Positions 11,301 through 23,300 of a DNA stretch of 64,000 nt are shown here, one piece after another. This DNA comes from Mansonella perstans (taxonomy: Eukaryota > Nematoda > Chromadorea > Rhabditida > Onchocercidae). Position 1 is the stretch's first letter, and every line of letters begins with the position of its first letter. The stretch is from contig JBAMDO010000570.1 of the NCBI GenBank assembly GCA_037074765.1, positions 186,001 through 250,000 on the forward strand, written 5' to 3'. The position numbers and the translations under genes were made by a program. Below the pieces are notes generated by a model. It saw nothing but the letters and a program-made list of their open reading frames with translations. It was not told the origin of the DNA and did no database searches.

Positions 11301-12430
11301 TATGGAAAAAATAGGGATATGTCAGAAATCCTTTTGTCAGACGGCAACTTTTTTGCTCACTTTGTCTAAATTGTCAAAAACCACCTAAGGCCAGACTGTA
11401 GATCTCTTGCAACTTTAAAGGTCCGAATTCTTGGTTGTCTATACATTTCAATATTATAAAAAGGATGGAGTCAACCACAGCAGAGCTCAATTCTGCTCCC
11501 AAATTTAATGTTATCTCGACGCTTCACAATTCTCTGAAACACGAAATTCTCCATTTTCTCCACCAATAAGAAACTCACCTATAATTGTATATTCGTATTC
11601 TCTGTATTCGTTAAGAAAACTATTAATGCCATCAATAAACCTTTATCATGCATTTTGTCAAACAAACTTCATCATTAACTTTCCCTATGAGCTTTTCCTA
11701 ACCAAAGATGAAATATTTTTTTGCGACCTGCAGTTGATGGCAATGTTAATTTTTGACTCGTCATGATTTTTGACTCTTCTTGTTTCACTCACCATCACAC
11801 TTAACAAAAAATGTAAATTAAAATAATTTATTGAAAGTTTCCAGGTGAAAAAAATTATTCCGTTAATATGCTTTTATGAAAAGCTCATTGTGAAATCACA
11901 CAATTTTTATATATAAAATATTCAGTACAGAGCTGTAACTTTTCATTTCTCTGAATGAAATGCAAAATAAAGGATTCCAATTTTTGATCTTTGACTGAAA
12001 CTGAATTAAAAATTTTTCACCATAAAAGGCCTAACCTTTTCGTTTAGGTCTCAAAGCCAATCTTTCTGTTGCCAAAAAAAGTTTTCCTTTAATTCTGTCG
12101 TTTTACATTTTCCATTATTTATCGAAACTTAAACAAAAAGGAATCGTGGATTTATTTTCGCTGTTTTGTTCAATCACCCAAATTTAAATCCAAGTGTTCT
12201 ATACATAGCAATTACCATTACTCATTGAAAAAGCATGCCGTAAATTAGTCCTATGAAAATATTAATATTTAAACAATAGCATTTTATGAATTATTTGAAA
12301 AAATGCATGCTTTCGCAGATTTACTAAACTTGCATAATAATTAAATCCATTCAGTAAAACGTCCAAGAATTTCAAAAATATTTATGATAGAAATTAGTTT
12401 GACGATTAAATTTACTGAATGTATTTTTAA

Positions 12431-12442
12431 TTTGCAGGTAAA
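12431..12442 (+). promoter_or_regulatory. Likely trans-splice acceptor of the right gene copy
   Basis: TTTGCAG ends at 12437, five bases before the ATG at 12443, and no upstream coding exon is visible. The same arrangement is mirrored in front of 8777. This fits a nematode spliced-leader acceptor and fixes the start codon choice. Confidence 0.55.
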
Positions 12443-15177
12443 ATGAATTTTGAATTTCTCGCTGTCTTTACACTTTTTGTGGCCCATGCAACTGCAATCA
12501 ATATCACTTCAACAGGTAGATTATCTGCACTTCAGCAAAATGATTCGAAGTGATATCCACTGTACATACTTGGAAAACTGAGTGATGCATTTACTATTTA
12601 AATATCTGAAGAAATATAGGCGCAATGAAAATTTAATTGGAATTTCAGGAAGAAGAGACAACCAAACATACGATGAAGATCTATTAAAGAAAACGTTTGT
12701 TCGTACTCCAGAAGGAACGATTATTGCTGAATATTTAGCCAAAGGAGATTTACAAAATATGGCGTTAGTAATATTCTATTTGTGTGCAAATGCTCCTTAA
12801 AGTTAAATCATGTCCACTAAATTCCGTTATTTCACATACTAGTCATTGCAAGTGTGAAGCAAATTGCAACGAGTTAAAAACTTGAAATTAATTGGTTGAC
12901 AATAATTACAATGAATAGTTACATCATTTAACAGCGAAATTCCTGTCATGTCTGAATCTGCAAACTTCGTGTTAAATCGTCGATCCAGAATATTGCATTA
13001 TCGGGATGGCAAAATAACTCCACCATACCTTACGAAAGCATATGAACTCGTATCTCGAACAAATTTTACCAATCTAGGGGTATGTCTCTTTTTATTACTT
13101 TAAGTTTGAATTTAACGAAACAATATCGATTAGAAAGCTCAGTTTTGTTTTCAGAGGGTTTTCCTCATCTAATTGTCTAAAATTTAAAGAAATTTCGGCT
13201 TTCATTGGTTTACAATGCTAATTTCGCTTCCTCAGCTTTCTAATAGCATAAAAGGAAGAAAAATCCGGCAAAAGGCAGAAATGAATTTGTACAAAGGGAA
13301 GATTTGACGACGTTATTTCATAAATTTTAAACTTAAGCACAGATTAGACTTCATGGCACACCATTGGTCGCCGTATCAAGCTATTTTGTTTGGCAGTGAA
13401 AAGCCGCTGAATATAACTGTCGACCCGTTTTTATGCAATCTATTGATGTTGACGTCTCAGGAAAATCATCTAAAGATATTCGAAATAATCCCAGATGGTT
13501 AGAAAATTGTAGTGAATTTTTGAACTGACCATAATTAATCAATGAATGACGTTAAATTAGTACTTAGCAAGCAAAATAGCTCGGATTATACAGTTCTAGA
13601 TACGGATGTCATAATTATCCCGAATGAAATGAAAGAAAAAGGAAGTCCAATGAATGGAGTGATTATTCCGCACAGTCGCTATTCAGGCCTTCTTATCCAT
13701 AATATTCGTATGAAAAGCATCTTCTTCCATTCCATGCACGAGAATAGAATTCATCCTGTTGGTCATTCTTTATATTTACAGAAACAAACTATAATCATTG
13801 TGACCTTTGATTAGATTGCAGTCAAGTGATATTGAAATTCAATTGTTTTAATACAAAGATTGCAGTACTCTTAATGTCACTATCACATCGTCATCACATT
13901 TGAGTGACAATGTGACCTCTCTGTCTAATATAATAAGAACAGTATAAGATATAAAATTTAATTTAGAAGTATAATTAGAATGTAATTCATTGATCTCCAC
14001 AAGACCGATAAAAAATATGTCGAATATAAAAAATATGTCGAAGTTGGCTATTGTCATATTTGTTTTTGATATATAATCTAATTTTTTAGTAATGGAAATT
14101 GTAAACCACATATCGAGTATCCAGAAAGCAAAGGAGTGAGTTTATTAAAAATCAACAGATAAGATGTGCCTCTTGAATCAATGCTTTCCATCTTCTAATG
14201 GATAAACATGACATTTAGGCACTGTTGAAGTTAGCTATTGTGATCAGTAACAGTGATAAACATCCAAAAGATGCTAGAAATCGATCGTTAAATGCAGCTG
14301 AAATTATCAGGACGAATTTTGGTAACGCGTCGATTTGCGTTGTTGCTCAACCGGATACTCGAAAAGTGTGAGTCAGATTTGGTAATTTCTTGGTTACGAG
14401 ATAAATCCGAAGCAGATTCACGGAATGTTTGATGGAGTTCCAAGCATTAATTTGATAATTGCGATGTTGGACAAAGTAATAAAATCAATATTATATCAGT
14501 TATGACAGACAACGACTACTTTTATCGTTGTTTCAAGGAATATTGTAGTGAAGAAAATTTCAAAGGGCAGCAGAACAACTTGGTCTTAATGTTTCACGGA
14601 TCTGCTGATGTACATGCATCGACCCTTGTTGTGAATAAAGATGACACCAAAGAGATGTTGAAAACAAAGTTTGAGGACTGGAAGGTTTGACGTTTTTATG
14701 GACTCTAGTTCATGTTTAATCCCAACCGTTAATGTTGAAAAGTCGCTTTCCATTAAAATTTTATTATTATATAAGTATTGTTTAATTTCACGTGGCTTCA
14801 CGTGCTGTTGATACTTTCCAAAATATGCTCTTTTTGATGCTAATTTTGTGAAATTATCTCCTCTGCAGAAGAAATTGTTCTTCCTTGACAGTCATGAAAC
14901 AATGGCGTTCCATTTTACAGTGGTCAATGGGACTGAGCCTGAAGATAGTGAAGAGATATTCAGGTTAGATATTCAGAATTTTTAACGGGATGTTTGTGGT
15001 AGTTTGAGAAAATGAATTAATACATTTTTTTTTTGCAGTAATGCATTCTCAGACATTCCCCTGAGCACGTTACGTTTATTTGATAAAACATCGACGACTG
15101 GAAACTATGAAATTGAAACTGGTTTTCATGAGGGTCCCGTTTATGTAATTATTGGAATTGCAAAATACGGCCGATAA
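12443..15177 (+). CDS. Secreted protein of unknown family, right copy (possibly broken)
   Basis: Divergent partner of the 6036-8777 gene. Exon 1, 12443-12515, gives the same signal peptide. Exon 2, 12649-12763, has a single QTYD repeat against three on the left. Further exons: 12935-13079 (VMSESANFVLNRRSRIL); about 13346-13493 (HHWSPYQAILFGSEKPLNI); about 13550-13760 (NEMKEKGSPMNGVIIP); about 14090-14135; 14224-14367 (LKLAIVISNSD, then CVVAQPDTRK); about 14402-14475 (INPKQIHGMFDGVPSINLI); 14500-14684 (NLVLMFHGSADVHASTLVV); about 14872-14990 (FFLLDSHETMAFHFTVVNGT); and about 15040-15177, ending KYGR-stop. Two oddities: a 4-base longer stretch near 13736 puts the exon 5 end out of phase with the next exon, and the acceptor before exon 5 is not visible. 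It may encode a shortened form, or my exon 4-6 borders may be wrong. Confidence 0.65.
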
Positions 15178-15913
15178 AATCGAATTACAGAAAATCCTCA
15201 GCAGTTGATACCATAAAAATATTGTTATTGTGATAAACATTTGATAAAATATACAAACAAATGATTTATTTGAAGTGTCGAATATATGCCTAAAAATATT
15301 GTTGCTTATTGTCTGAAAATTTAGAAGAAAGTTTATGCAAAATATCTTAAACATAATGATTTACACGAATTCTCTCTTAATTATGGTAGTTCTTTCGAGT
15401 ACAGAATTTAATAAAATGCGGAATGTAGATCACAGAGTTGTAAAATATGAAATATTATCATCTAGCCTTTGTGGAACTAAACAAATCGCCTAAAGTTTAA
15501 GGAAAATTAATGAAATTAAAAGAAATTGCACTATGTAATTTTAAGGAAATTGATGAATCGGTGCATTTTTCAAGTTTTTCAAATATCGACTATATTTAAT
15601 TCACAGAATTTTTGAACTTCATCTAACAAAATAATCAAACCACAAATATTTTTCAATATATCACAAAAAATACAAAAAACCATAAAATTATATATGCACT
15701 TAACTTGATGAACATGATTATCTTTGTATCGTGGAAAGCGCATTCACAAACTTTTCTGGAAAGTGCATTCGCAAATTCACAAACATTCACAAACTTTATT
15801 AAAATGTCAAATACATGTTTGAGTACAACTTATGTATGAATAAAAATCTAAAAGAGAGAGGGAAAATTTTTCGTTAATTGCTTAAAATTTGTTCCAGTTT
15901 TGATCACATTTAT

Positions 15914-16152
15914 GCTTAAACTTAGGTTTAGTCTTGGATCTAAGTTTATGTTTGGGTTTAGGCCTAGGCTTGCAATTTAAACATTCTGTTTCACGAAGCA
16001 AATCATTGTTATGTCTTCAAATCCGAACTTTTCAATTGCCAATGATCACATGGTAGGGGAGTTTAAATGAATAATGTTCATGCTTAGGCTCAGCCCTAGG
16101 CCTAGGCTACGGCTTTAGGCTTATATTTGGGCTTAGGCTTAGGTTGAGGCTT
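15914..16152 (+). repeat. Degenerate interstitial telomere-like (TTAGGC) repeats
   Basis: Two blocks, 15914-15974 and 16081-16152, are rich in TTAGGC, TTAGGT and CCTAGGCC-type hexamers, for example GGGCTTAGGCTTAGG at the end of the second block. Each block is followed by a related tail (GCAATTTAAACATT and ACAATTTGAACATT), so the blocks belong to a doubled unit of about 175 bases. TTAGGC is the nematode telomere unit. The array is too degenerate and short to be a working telomere. It lies about 150 bases outside the right arm of the inverted duplication. Confidence 0.6.
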
Positions 16153-18659
16153 ACAATTTGAACATTGGATTCCGTTCTATAGCCAAATATAAAATACACA
16201 TTCACGCCAAAGTTGTTTACAATTGGCTTTACAACTCCCAGTTAGATTAATCTTGCTCTTTTTTTGCATAGAATTATTTGCGCTAGTATTAGTTGAGCAA
16301 TAAAGTTTGTTAAATAGGGGTCATGAATGACTTTCCTTCTAGAACCATTTGTGCGAGTTTATTAAAGTTATTTGTTTGTTTCAAGGCTTCATGAGAGTTC
16401 TTTTTTTTTTTTTTTTTTTTTAATCAATTAGCTTCAAGATTAATTAGATAATGGTATAAGCCAATAATTGCAATAAATCGGGTCAAGCTCGATCAAACAG
16501 CCATGAAGGCAATCAAGTCAAATTGTTGATAGAAAAAAGAAAAATTTGTGCTATTCATTCAACTTTACTTATTTTTGACATTATGAGATGCACCCTGTGT
16601 TTGGATGTCATCTTTTGTTCTGAATTCTCAGTTTGTTCATCAATGCCTGTTCAACATTTTTATTCATTTTGAAATTTTTGCAACTTTAATTACGCAAAAT
16701 TTTATTTGTTCAAATTAGTAAAACTATTATAATAAAGATTGACCACTAAACACACTATTTCCTTATTATTTAATCTGCTAAGCTCAGATACTTTTATAAG
16801 AAGAGTACTAGCAATTTTGCTCCCAACACCTTTATAGCTAGTTAGAAATTTGCTTTTTTCCTTTAAGTCAGGGTCAGAGATCAGAGCCTGTATATCTTGT
16901 CTAATTTGCTCTAATCAGAAAAGTTTCGAAAATTTTTCATAATACTTGAGTAAGGCAATAAAATTCAATTAAATTTTAATTCATCTATATGCACCGACAC
17001 CTACACCAATAACATAACTTCCAAAAATACATTTTCACTAACTTTTTCTTGACCGAAAATTACTTCAGCGCTTTTTCGCTCATAGCGGAGGCCATAAAGT
17101 TCGAAAATAATGAATTCCATTGATTTTAAAGTGAATTTCAATAAAATTTTCCAACATATTAATTAATCTTTTTAGCATATTAGCTAAAATAAGCTACCAT
17201 AACTAACGTTCTTCGGTCTATATTTGATAGCACCAATTGAGAACCGCTGTCGCTAAAAGTTCACAACATTTAAAATTGAATTTAATTCTACTGTTCATTT
17301 TTTAACTCATCAAATGACAATTCCTATGATTCACGCAAATTCTTTACTACAAAAAAAAATCTATATAACGGATGGAATGGAATGGAATGTGCTCCGTGTG
17401 ATATTTCTTTGCGCATTTTGTTGAAAACATAAATAGCAATTAATTAATTTTTAATTGTGATAACGAAGAAATCAAAGGAAAAAATTCTCTCCTATTAAAA
17501 TCTCTAATTAAAAGGTAGATTGAATATTATGATTTGAAATATTAAGGAAACATGAAGGGAAGAATATCCAATGACTAATTGTTCCGAAAATCAAATAACA
17601 TACTTTAGAATTGACAAAAAAAACTTTGAACCATTTTAAGTAAACAATTAAGTTAGGGTTTTAATTTTATTTAATTTCGAAGTAACAATTTTAAAAATAA
17701 TAAAAATAATAGTGATCGTACTTTCTTTCCGAATTTCATTAATTAATTAATGAGAAATAATGAATAATTTATGCCATTGCTCCTTTTCGTTACATGCTGA
17801 TATTGATACTAATTCAAATTTTGAGATCTTATTTATTTTAAGTCATTAACAAATTGATAAAATACTTCACGATATTCTACTATATCCTACTGTACTGCTG
17901 TATAACTGATATTCTACCATATATCGATGTAGAATGAATAAAGAGTTCTTTTAATTTGTTACCATTGATTAAGAAGTCAAAAGATTTGTTGACGAGAAGG
18001 AAAAAAAGAAAAAAAGTTTTTGACAAAATGAAATTATAAATGATCATTTTTTTTGGCACCGATGACTGGTTGATTTATTCATTCATTCATTAAAGATATG
18101 AATTATATGAAATAATTAAGAAATCTCTCGGATGCCGGGTGGAAAATTTGTGGGAGAAGATTTTGCATTCTATCTGCAATGAAATCTCTGGAATGCGGGG
18201 ATGTAGAATGGGAAAGTATGTGAAAAAATGCAGTAGTTCGAATTTTAAGAGAAAAAATGAATCGTTTTTATAGAGTAAATTGTTCTCAGAGCTTGGGGAA
18301 TTTTTTTTTGGGAAGCCGTTTTTTCATTTGAATATAAAAATTGAAATTTTGCTAATTTATCATCTGGATGAAATGAATAAATAGCTGTGGGCAAAATGTA
18401 TAATAAAGTGGAGAATTGAGTAAAAATTCGTTAAAAATTTGGTAAAATAGCAAGAAAATCTGGCTGAAAAGATAAAAACAATGTAACATACAGAAGTAAA
18501 TGAATTAAAAAGCAACTGTCAATCAAACTTTAATTCCCTACTAAATTACTTTAAATTCGTACAAAAGATATTGTCGCCAGGAATTGGAAATTGTTTATGA
18601 AAAAATGAAATGAAATTTTGTAAGTCAATGAAAAAAAGAAAACAAAAATTTGTTGTTAA

Positions 18660-18838
18660 AAGAGTAATGTCGGAATTATTAATGCAAATAAATAAATTAT
18701 AAATAATGAAAATCGAAATTATTAATGTAAATTAATAATCCTTACAAGTAATGAACATCCGAATTATTAATATAAGTAAATAACCCTTGTAAGTAATGAA
18801 AATCGGAATTATTAATATAAATTAATAACCCTCACTAA
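18660..18838. repeat. Imperfect tandem repeat, about 55-60 base unit
   Basis: Three units sharing AATCGGAATTATTAATATAA-like and TTAATAACCCTT-GTAAGTAATG-like parts. No coding capacity; it sits in the gene-free region upstream of chitin synthase. Confidence 0.7.
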
Positions 18839-20360
18839 TGAATAATGATTCTAAAACAAAACTGAAAAGTTTTATTGAAACATTATTTATCCGAAATTTC
18901 TCTAACCTAAATTTCTTCGAGCTATTTTTTCATTTGATTGTTTCTTTACATATTTCTGAAAGACAGAGAGAACATGTGAAAGATAGGGAAACATTGAGCA
19001 AAGTAATGGAAAATGATTGGTAGGGTAAGCGAGCAATCATTTTAAAAGTATCAAAGTTTCTGTCAAACTTTAGCAAACAACAGGGACAAATGAACACATT
19101 TAGTGACTATGTGAAGTAGAAGACCAGATGACTTCGAACTCTTGTGAAATTAAAAATATTTTAAAAATAAAACATATGGAACATCATTATACTCATACAA
19201 TTTCGATTGTTAGAGAGAACAGTGGAAAGTTTTTCTAAGTTTCAAAATTTATTTCTGCTTGCTAATCTTAAACTATTCTCATCTATACTTCTTATAACTT
19301 TCAGTATTTGCTGGCTTAATTTATCACACATAAATGCACAGAAACATACACATATACACACACATAGGCATACACAGATACATACGAATCGCACAATATT
19401 CGACTGTTTCGATTTTATTTCTATCATTTTTGAAGAAATTATTAATCAGAGTGACAAAGGACAAATTGCTATTCAACTTTTCAGTCTGTTGAATTCATCA
19501 ATGATAACAACGATGTCACATATGGTTACTAACAAGCAAATCTTTAAAGAAAAGGTACTTTCATTTGATTTTCTATTTGAAACAATTGACATTTTTCTTT
19601 CAGCTTTTGCAAAAATGACCATTGTTAATGAAGTGATCTTTGTTAATTTGTTAAGTACTGTTTTTAATAATTGATTAATATTTACTTCAATAAGTTATCT
19701 TTTCTGGCTTCTGTTAGCAAATTTTTAAATAAGTCTCAAACTGGAAATTATTGTTTTTTTTTCTGTAAAATATTTGTTTTCTTCTTACAATAGTAATTTC
19801 AATCTTTTCTTAACCAATGATATTTTGGCTTTTTTTTATTTGGTACATATTTTAGTTCATTACAATCACCTTTGATTCCCGGGATTTGCCAATTGGGAAC
19901 CATTAATTTTATTAATAACTCAATTCCCACTTCTATTTTGTACACTAATTAAATTTTTTATTTTGCATAATAATTTTAAAAAAATAATTAAAATCAATTT
20001 ATCACCTCAGCAATTTTTTTTTTTTTTTTTTTTGTAGAATCCTATAAATTTATTAAATAAAATTATCACAATATCATACAATAATTGGAATTTTCCAACA
20101 ACATAAAACAAATATCTTTGATAAACACATAAATAAAAATTCACAAAAACATTTTAATTAACAAAGATCTTTCTTACTGCTTTCTTTTCCCCTAATAAAC
20201 TCTTTTTAAAATGGTACGGTAAATGTTTGAACAAAATTATTGTATAATTGATTGCTTATCAGAATTGCTATTGTAATTTGTTATTCATCTTTTTCAAATT
20301 GAAAATTTTTTAATTTATCATGATTGTGAATATCTATTTGTTGATTAATTCAAAAGAGTT

Positions 20361-20367
20361 TTTCCAG
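20361..20367 (+). promoter_or_regulatory. Likely trans-splice acceptor of chitin synthase
   Basis: TTTCCAG, preceded by T-rich sequence, ends 30 bases before the ATG at 20398. No in-frame exon was found upstream, so a spliced-leader acceptor is more likely than an ordinary intron end. Confidence 0.45.
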
Positions 20368-20397
20368 GATTTAAAATGTGCATATATTCCTCTCTCC

Positions 20398-23300
20398 ATG
20401 GATGATGAACCATTCCTGACCAGCTATACTGGACGGTATGAGAAGGTACTGAGAGTGCTTTGAGTTAGTAATGAATTCATTAACATTTCGATAAATTGGA
20501 TATTAATTAAATCACAGAGGCAAAAAGATCGGGAGATTTCTTAATTGCCCATTTTTTAATTCTTTTAAATCTCGTAGTTAAATAAATAAAGCTGAAGTCA
20601 TCATTTCCTCCTATAAATTTTAAAAAATAGAAAATAGATTTAAAAATTTTTAGATTAGACGAGGAAAATCAATAAATCACCCTGAAACATTCATCAAATT
20701 TCAGAATGAAATTCATTCAAGGCAAAGCTCCGGTGGAAGTCAAACAGCACTTTTACATACTGCAAATAAACATAAAATCGGTCGTCCCAGTCCGAATTTA
20801 AACAGGTATTTCATTAATTCATTGATTGGATATTGATAGATTTGTCCTTTTCTTACTTAGCCACTTGCGCCTTCTTTTTTCTTATTAAAGTGTCGCAGAG
20901 ATTTTAATGTAATTCTAATTGAAAAGAAAAATTTTAGTAGTTGATGAATAAATGATAATAAATGAACATATATTAGCAACTGACAAATTGATAATCCTGA
21001 TAAAGTTCAAATTTAATAAATCATCTAGAGGGAATTAATTAATTGCTTTGTTTAAGTAGATATGTTTTTGATATGGAACTAACTGAAATTCAGAAATCTG
21101 TAAATAGATAATAGCAATCTGTAAACAGTTCATAGAATTAGATATTGTGATTTAATTCTCTAATCTTACAAAATACGATCTAATTCCAGCACGAAATATA
21201 TTTAACTTTACTTAGCTGTGCTGATCAGAAAGAACAAATTGAAAAAGAGTAATTGAACAAATTTGATAGAATATTATTCAAGTGATTGCTTGAAATCTTC
21301 CAAAAAAAAAATTGAAAATTTTGAAAGATATGAAAGCGCGGAATTTAGGATGACTGGATTTCATTATCCCGTTTCCGGAAAATTTCACTTTCCAAAATGT
21401 GAAATTTCACGACAAACTTTCCATAAGCAGTTTTTTTGTTGACAATTTTAATGGTTTAATTTTCAATGAAATTGTTTATGGCAATAGAAATTAAAAATTT
21501 TTCAGGTTATTTAGTAACAAATACATTGTACAGGTGAGATGAGAAATGATTTTGGTGTTACTTATGAGTAAGACTTTTTTTAATTAATTATTGCGCTAAT
21601 TAATTGTCCAATGAAAGATATTCAATTACGTAGCTATCACGTATGTAACTCTATAATGTCTATCAAAGAATTTATTGGGATAAACGTAAGTTGCTTGCTA
21701 GTTTAATTTCGGCATACATCTAAAGGAGACAAACATGTAAAAACGTGTACAAATACGTGCTTATATACTTGTGGAATATATTAATATGCCGTCATTTTCA
21801 CTAACAATTAAATGCAGGCAAATTTTTTCTTGCAATTTCATTAAATAATGAACCATACGACATTTTATCCTACAAATCATTTGGATATAGTAGTGACAAT
21901 TTTGTTAATTTTGACAACAACTCAAATAGTTCCTGAATATGTTTCTGCAATCCGTTAAGGCTAATTTTCTTTCATCAATTTGGTTTTTTTTTCGAAGTTT
22001 GAAATTTGAAACTATGAATATTCAAATTTATAAATGGAACTATTTTGAGTAGGACATAGCAATATGACTGATGTAATGATAATGATGGTATTGATAAGAA
22101 TGAAAGGGATATTTGGAATTTAATAATGTTTTCCTGTAGAGGGTTTATTGATAACTATTTAACATTATAGTAATAAATGGCAAATGGTATGAACAATTAT
22201 TGAATTCAATGGAAGTTTTATTACAAAAGTTTTTTGGTGATTATTGATAAGAAAAAAATGAGAAAGGATCTTTTTTGATTATTTATTCAAGTTTTTTTAT
22301 AAATACTGTAACTAATAGGTAATTTTAAATGAAATTTTAACTTTAATTTCTAACCTTACAGTATTTGCAATCCGAATTATTCCTTTTTTTTAATATCTGA
22401 ACCAATTTTTTTACGGGTCTGATGGGAATAATTTTAATATAACTTTCATCATACTGATGATTCAAATTTTCAAATTTTATTTAAATATTTTCTATGTAAA
22501 GTATTTGCACTATATCAGGTAATATTAACTTATCCATTACATTCATTCTTTTTATAAATTCAAATTTCATCAGTCAACTATTATCGTCTCTTTCCCTCTC
22601 TTTGTTCTTCTCCTTCTTTATTCTTTTCTTCCTTCACTTAATTTTCGAAATACGGTTGCAACAAATAACAAACATCTGGCAGGTAAGTCCGGACTGACTT
22701 TATTTTGTCACACACATCAGTCATTTTGTATCCATTTAAATTCAGATTTCTCCGCGTACTCTTTATTTTTTTTTTTGAATGATTCAAGCTATGGATAAGT
22801 TTATTAAATCATAATAATCTATCCATGTCATTTGAAAAGTAAGAATTACAAAGAAAGAATGAGGAAGAGAAGTGAGAAAGAGAAGATGAATAAAATCTGT
22901 ATTCTGAACAAAATTGAAAAACTAATGAATCCTCCTTTATCTCCTTTACAACATCCATTAAACTTTTCTGAACAAAGATAAAATAACTCGCGCTTATTGT
23001 ACTAAGCACTTATTTATTCAATTGGCTAACTCATGCTATTATTGTTGAAACAATTGCAACAATAACAATAGCTAGTATTGCTGTAATAATAACAGTAACA
23101 TTTGCTACTACTATCATTTCTATTATTTCTAGAGCTTAAAAGAGTTACTTATCTATACGAACTACCTATATAAAACCCACGAACTACCTATATTATTAAT
23201 TTTATTATTACACAAACCATAAGTGCTATAATTTTCACTGTTATTTCAAATTTTCTCCATCATATTTTATTATCTAGTGAAATTATGTATTTCTAAATGA

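Larger units (their letters stand above)
9346..11978. other. Spacer between the inverted arms
   Basis: About 2.6 kb of sequence not shared between arms. Apart from the tiny candidate gene and short repeats it holds the partner of the 4716-4895 repeat (about 11105-11300). The 9918-10106 minus-strand open frame of about 62 codons lacks an ATG at its beginning. I recognise nothing else here. Confidence 0.6.
11979..15760. repeat. Right arm of 3.8 kb inverted duplication
   Basis: Reverse complement of 5423-9242; see that entry for the edges. Some blocks, such as 12000-12120 with the mirrored 9080-9220, are nearly identical, whereas the region around exon 4 (13200-13370) has an insertion of roughly 90 bases relative to the left arm. 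Uneven divergence along the arms could reflect gene conversion. Confidence 0.9.
16153..20397. other. Long intergenic region without recognisable gene
   Basis: AT-rich sequence with poly-T runs (near 16390-16420 and 20018-20033) and a CA-rich stretch near 19335-19385. The longest open frame, 19207-19674, opens with TTG and runs through the CA-rich repeat; I do not count it as a gene. Upstream control elements of chitin synthase should lie in the distal part. Confidence 0.5.

Noticed and set aside
19207..19674. 155-codon plus-strand open frame upstream of chitin synthase
   Set aside because: It opens with TTG, crosses a CA-rich low-complexity stretch that gives His/Thr runs, and has no splice or start context; the first in-frame ATG is near its end.
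21505..21532. Perfect-looking 28-base microexon (TTTTTCAG ... CAGGTGAG) in chitin synthase intron 2
   Set aside because: Including it breaks the reading frame; the exon at 20705-20805 joins directly and in phase to 23810-23880.
22660..22690. Strong GTAAGT donor-like site after a long pyrimidine tract in chitin synthase intron 2
   Set aside because: The first AG after the tract is the one forming this donor, so no exon lies between; no open frame with chitin synthase character.
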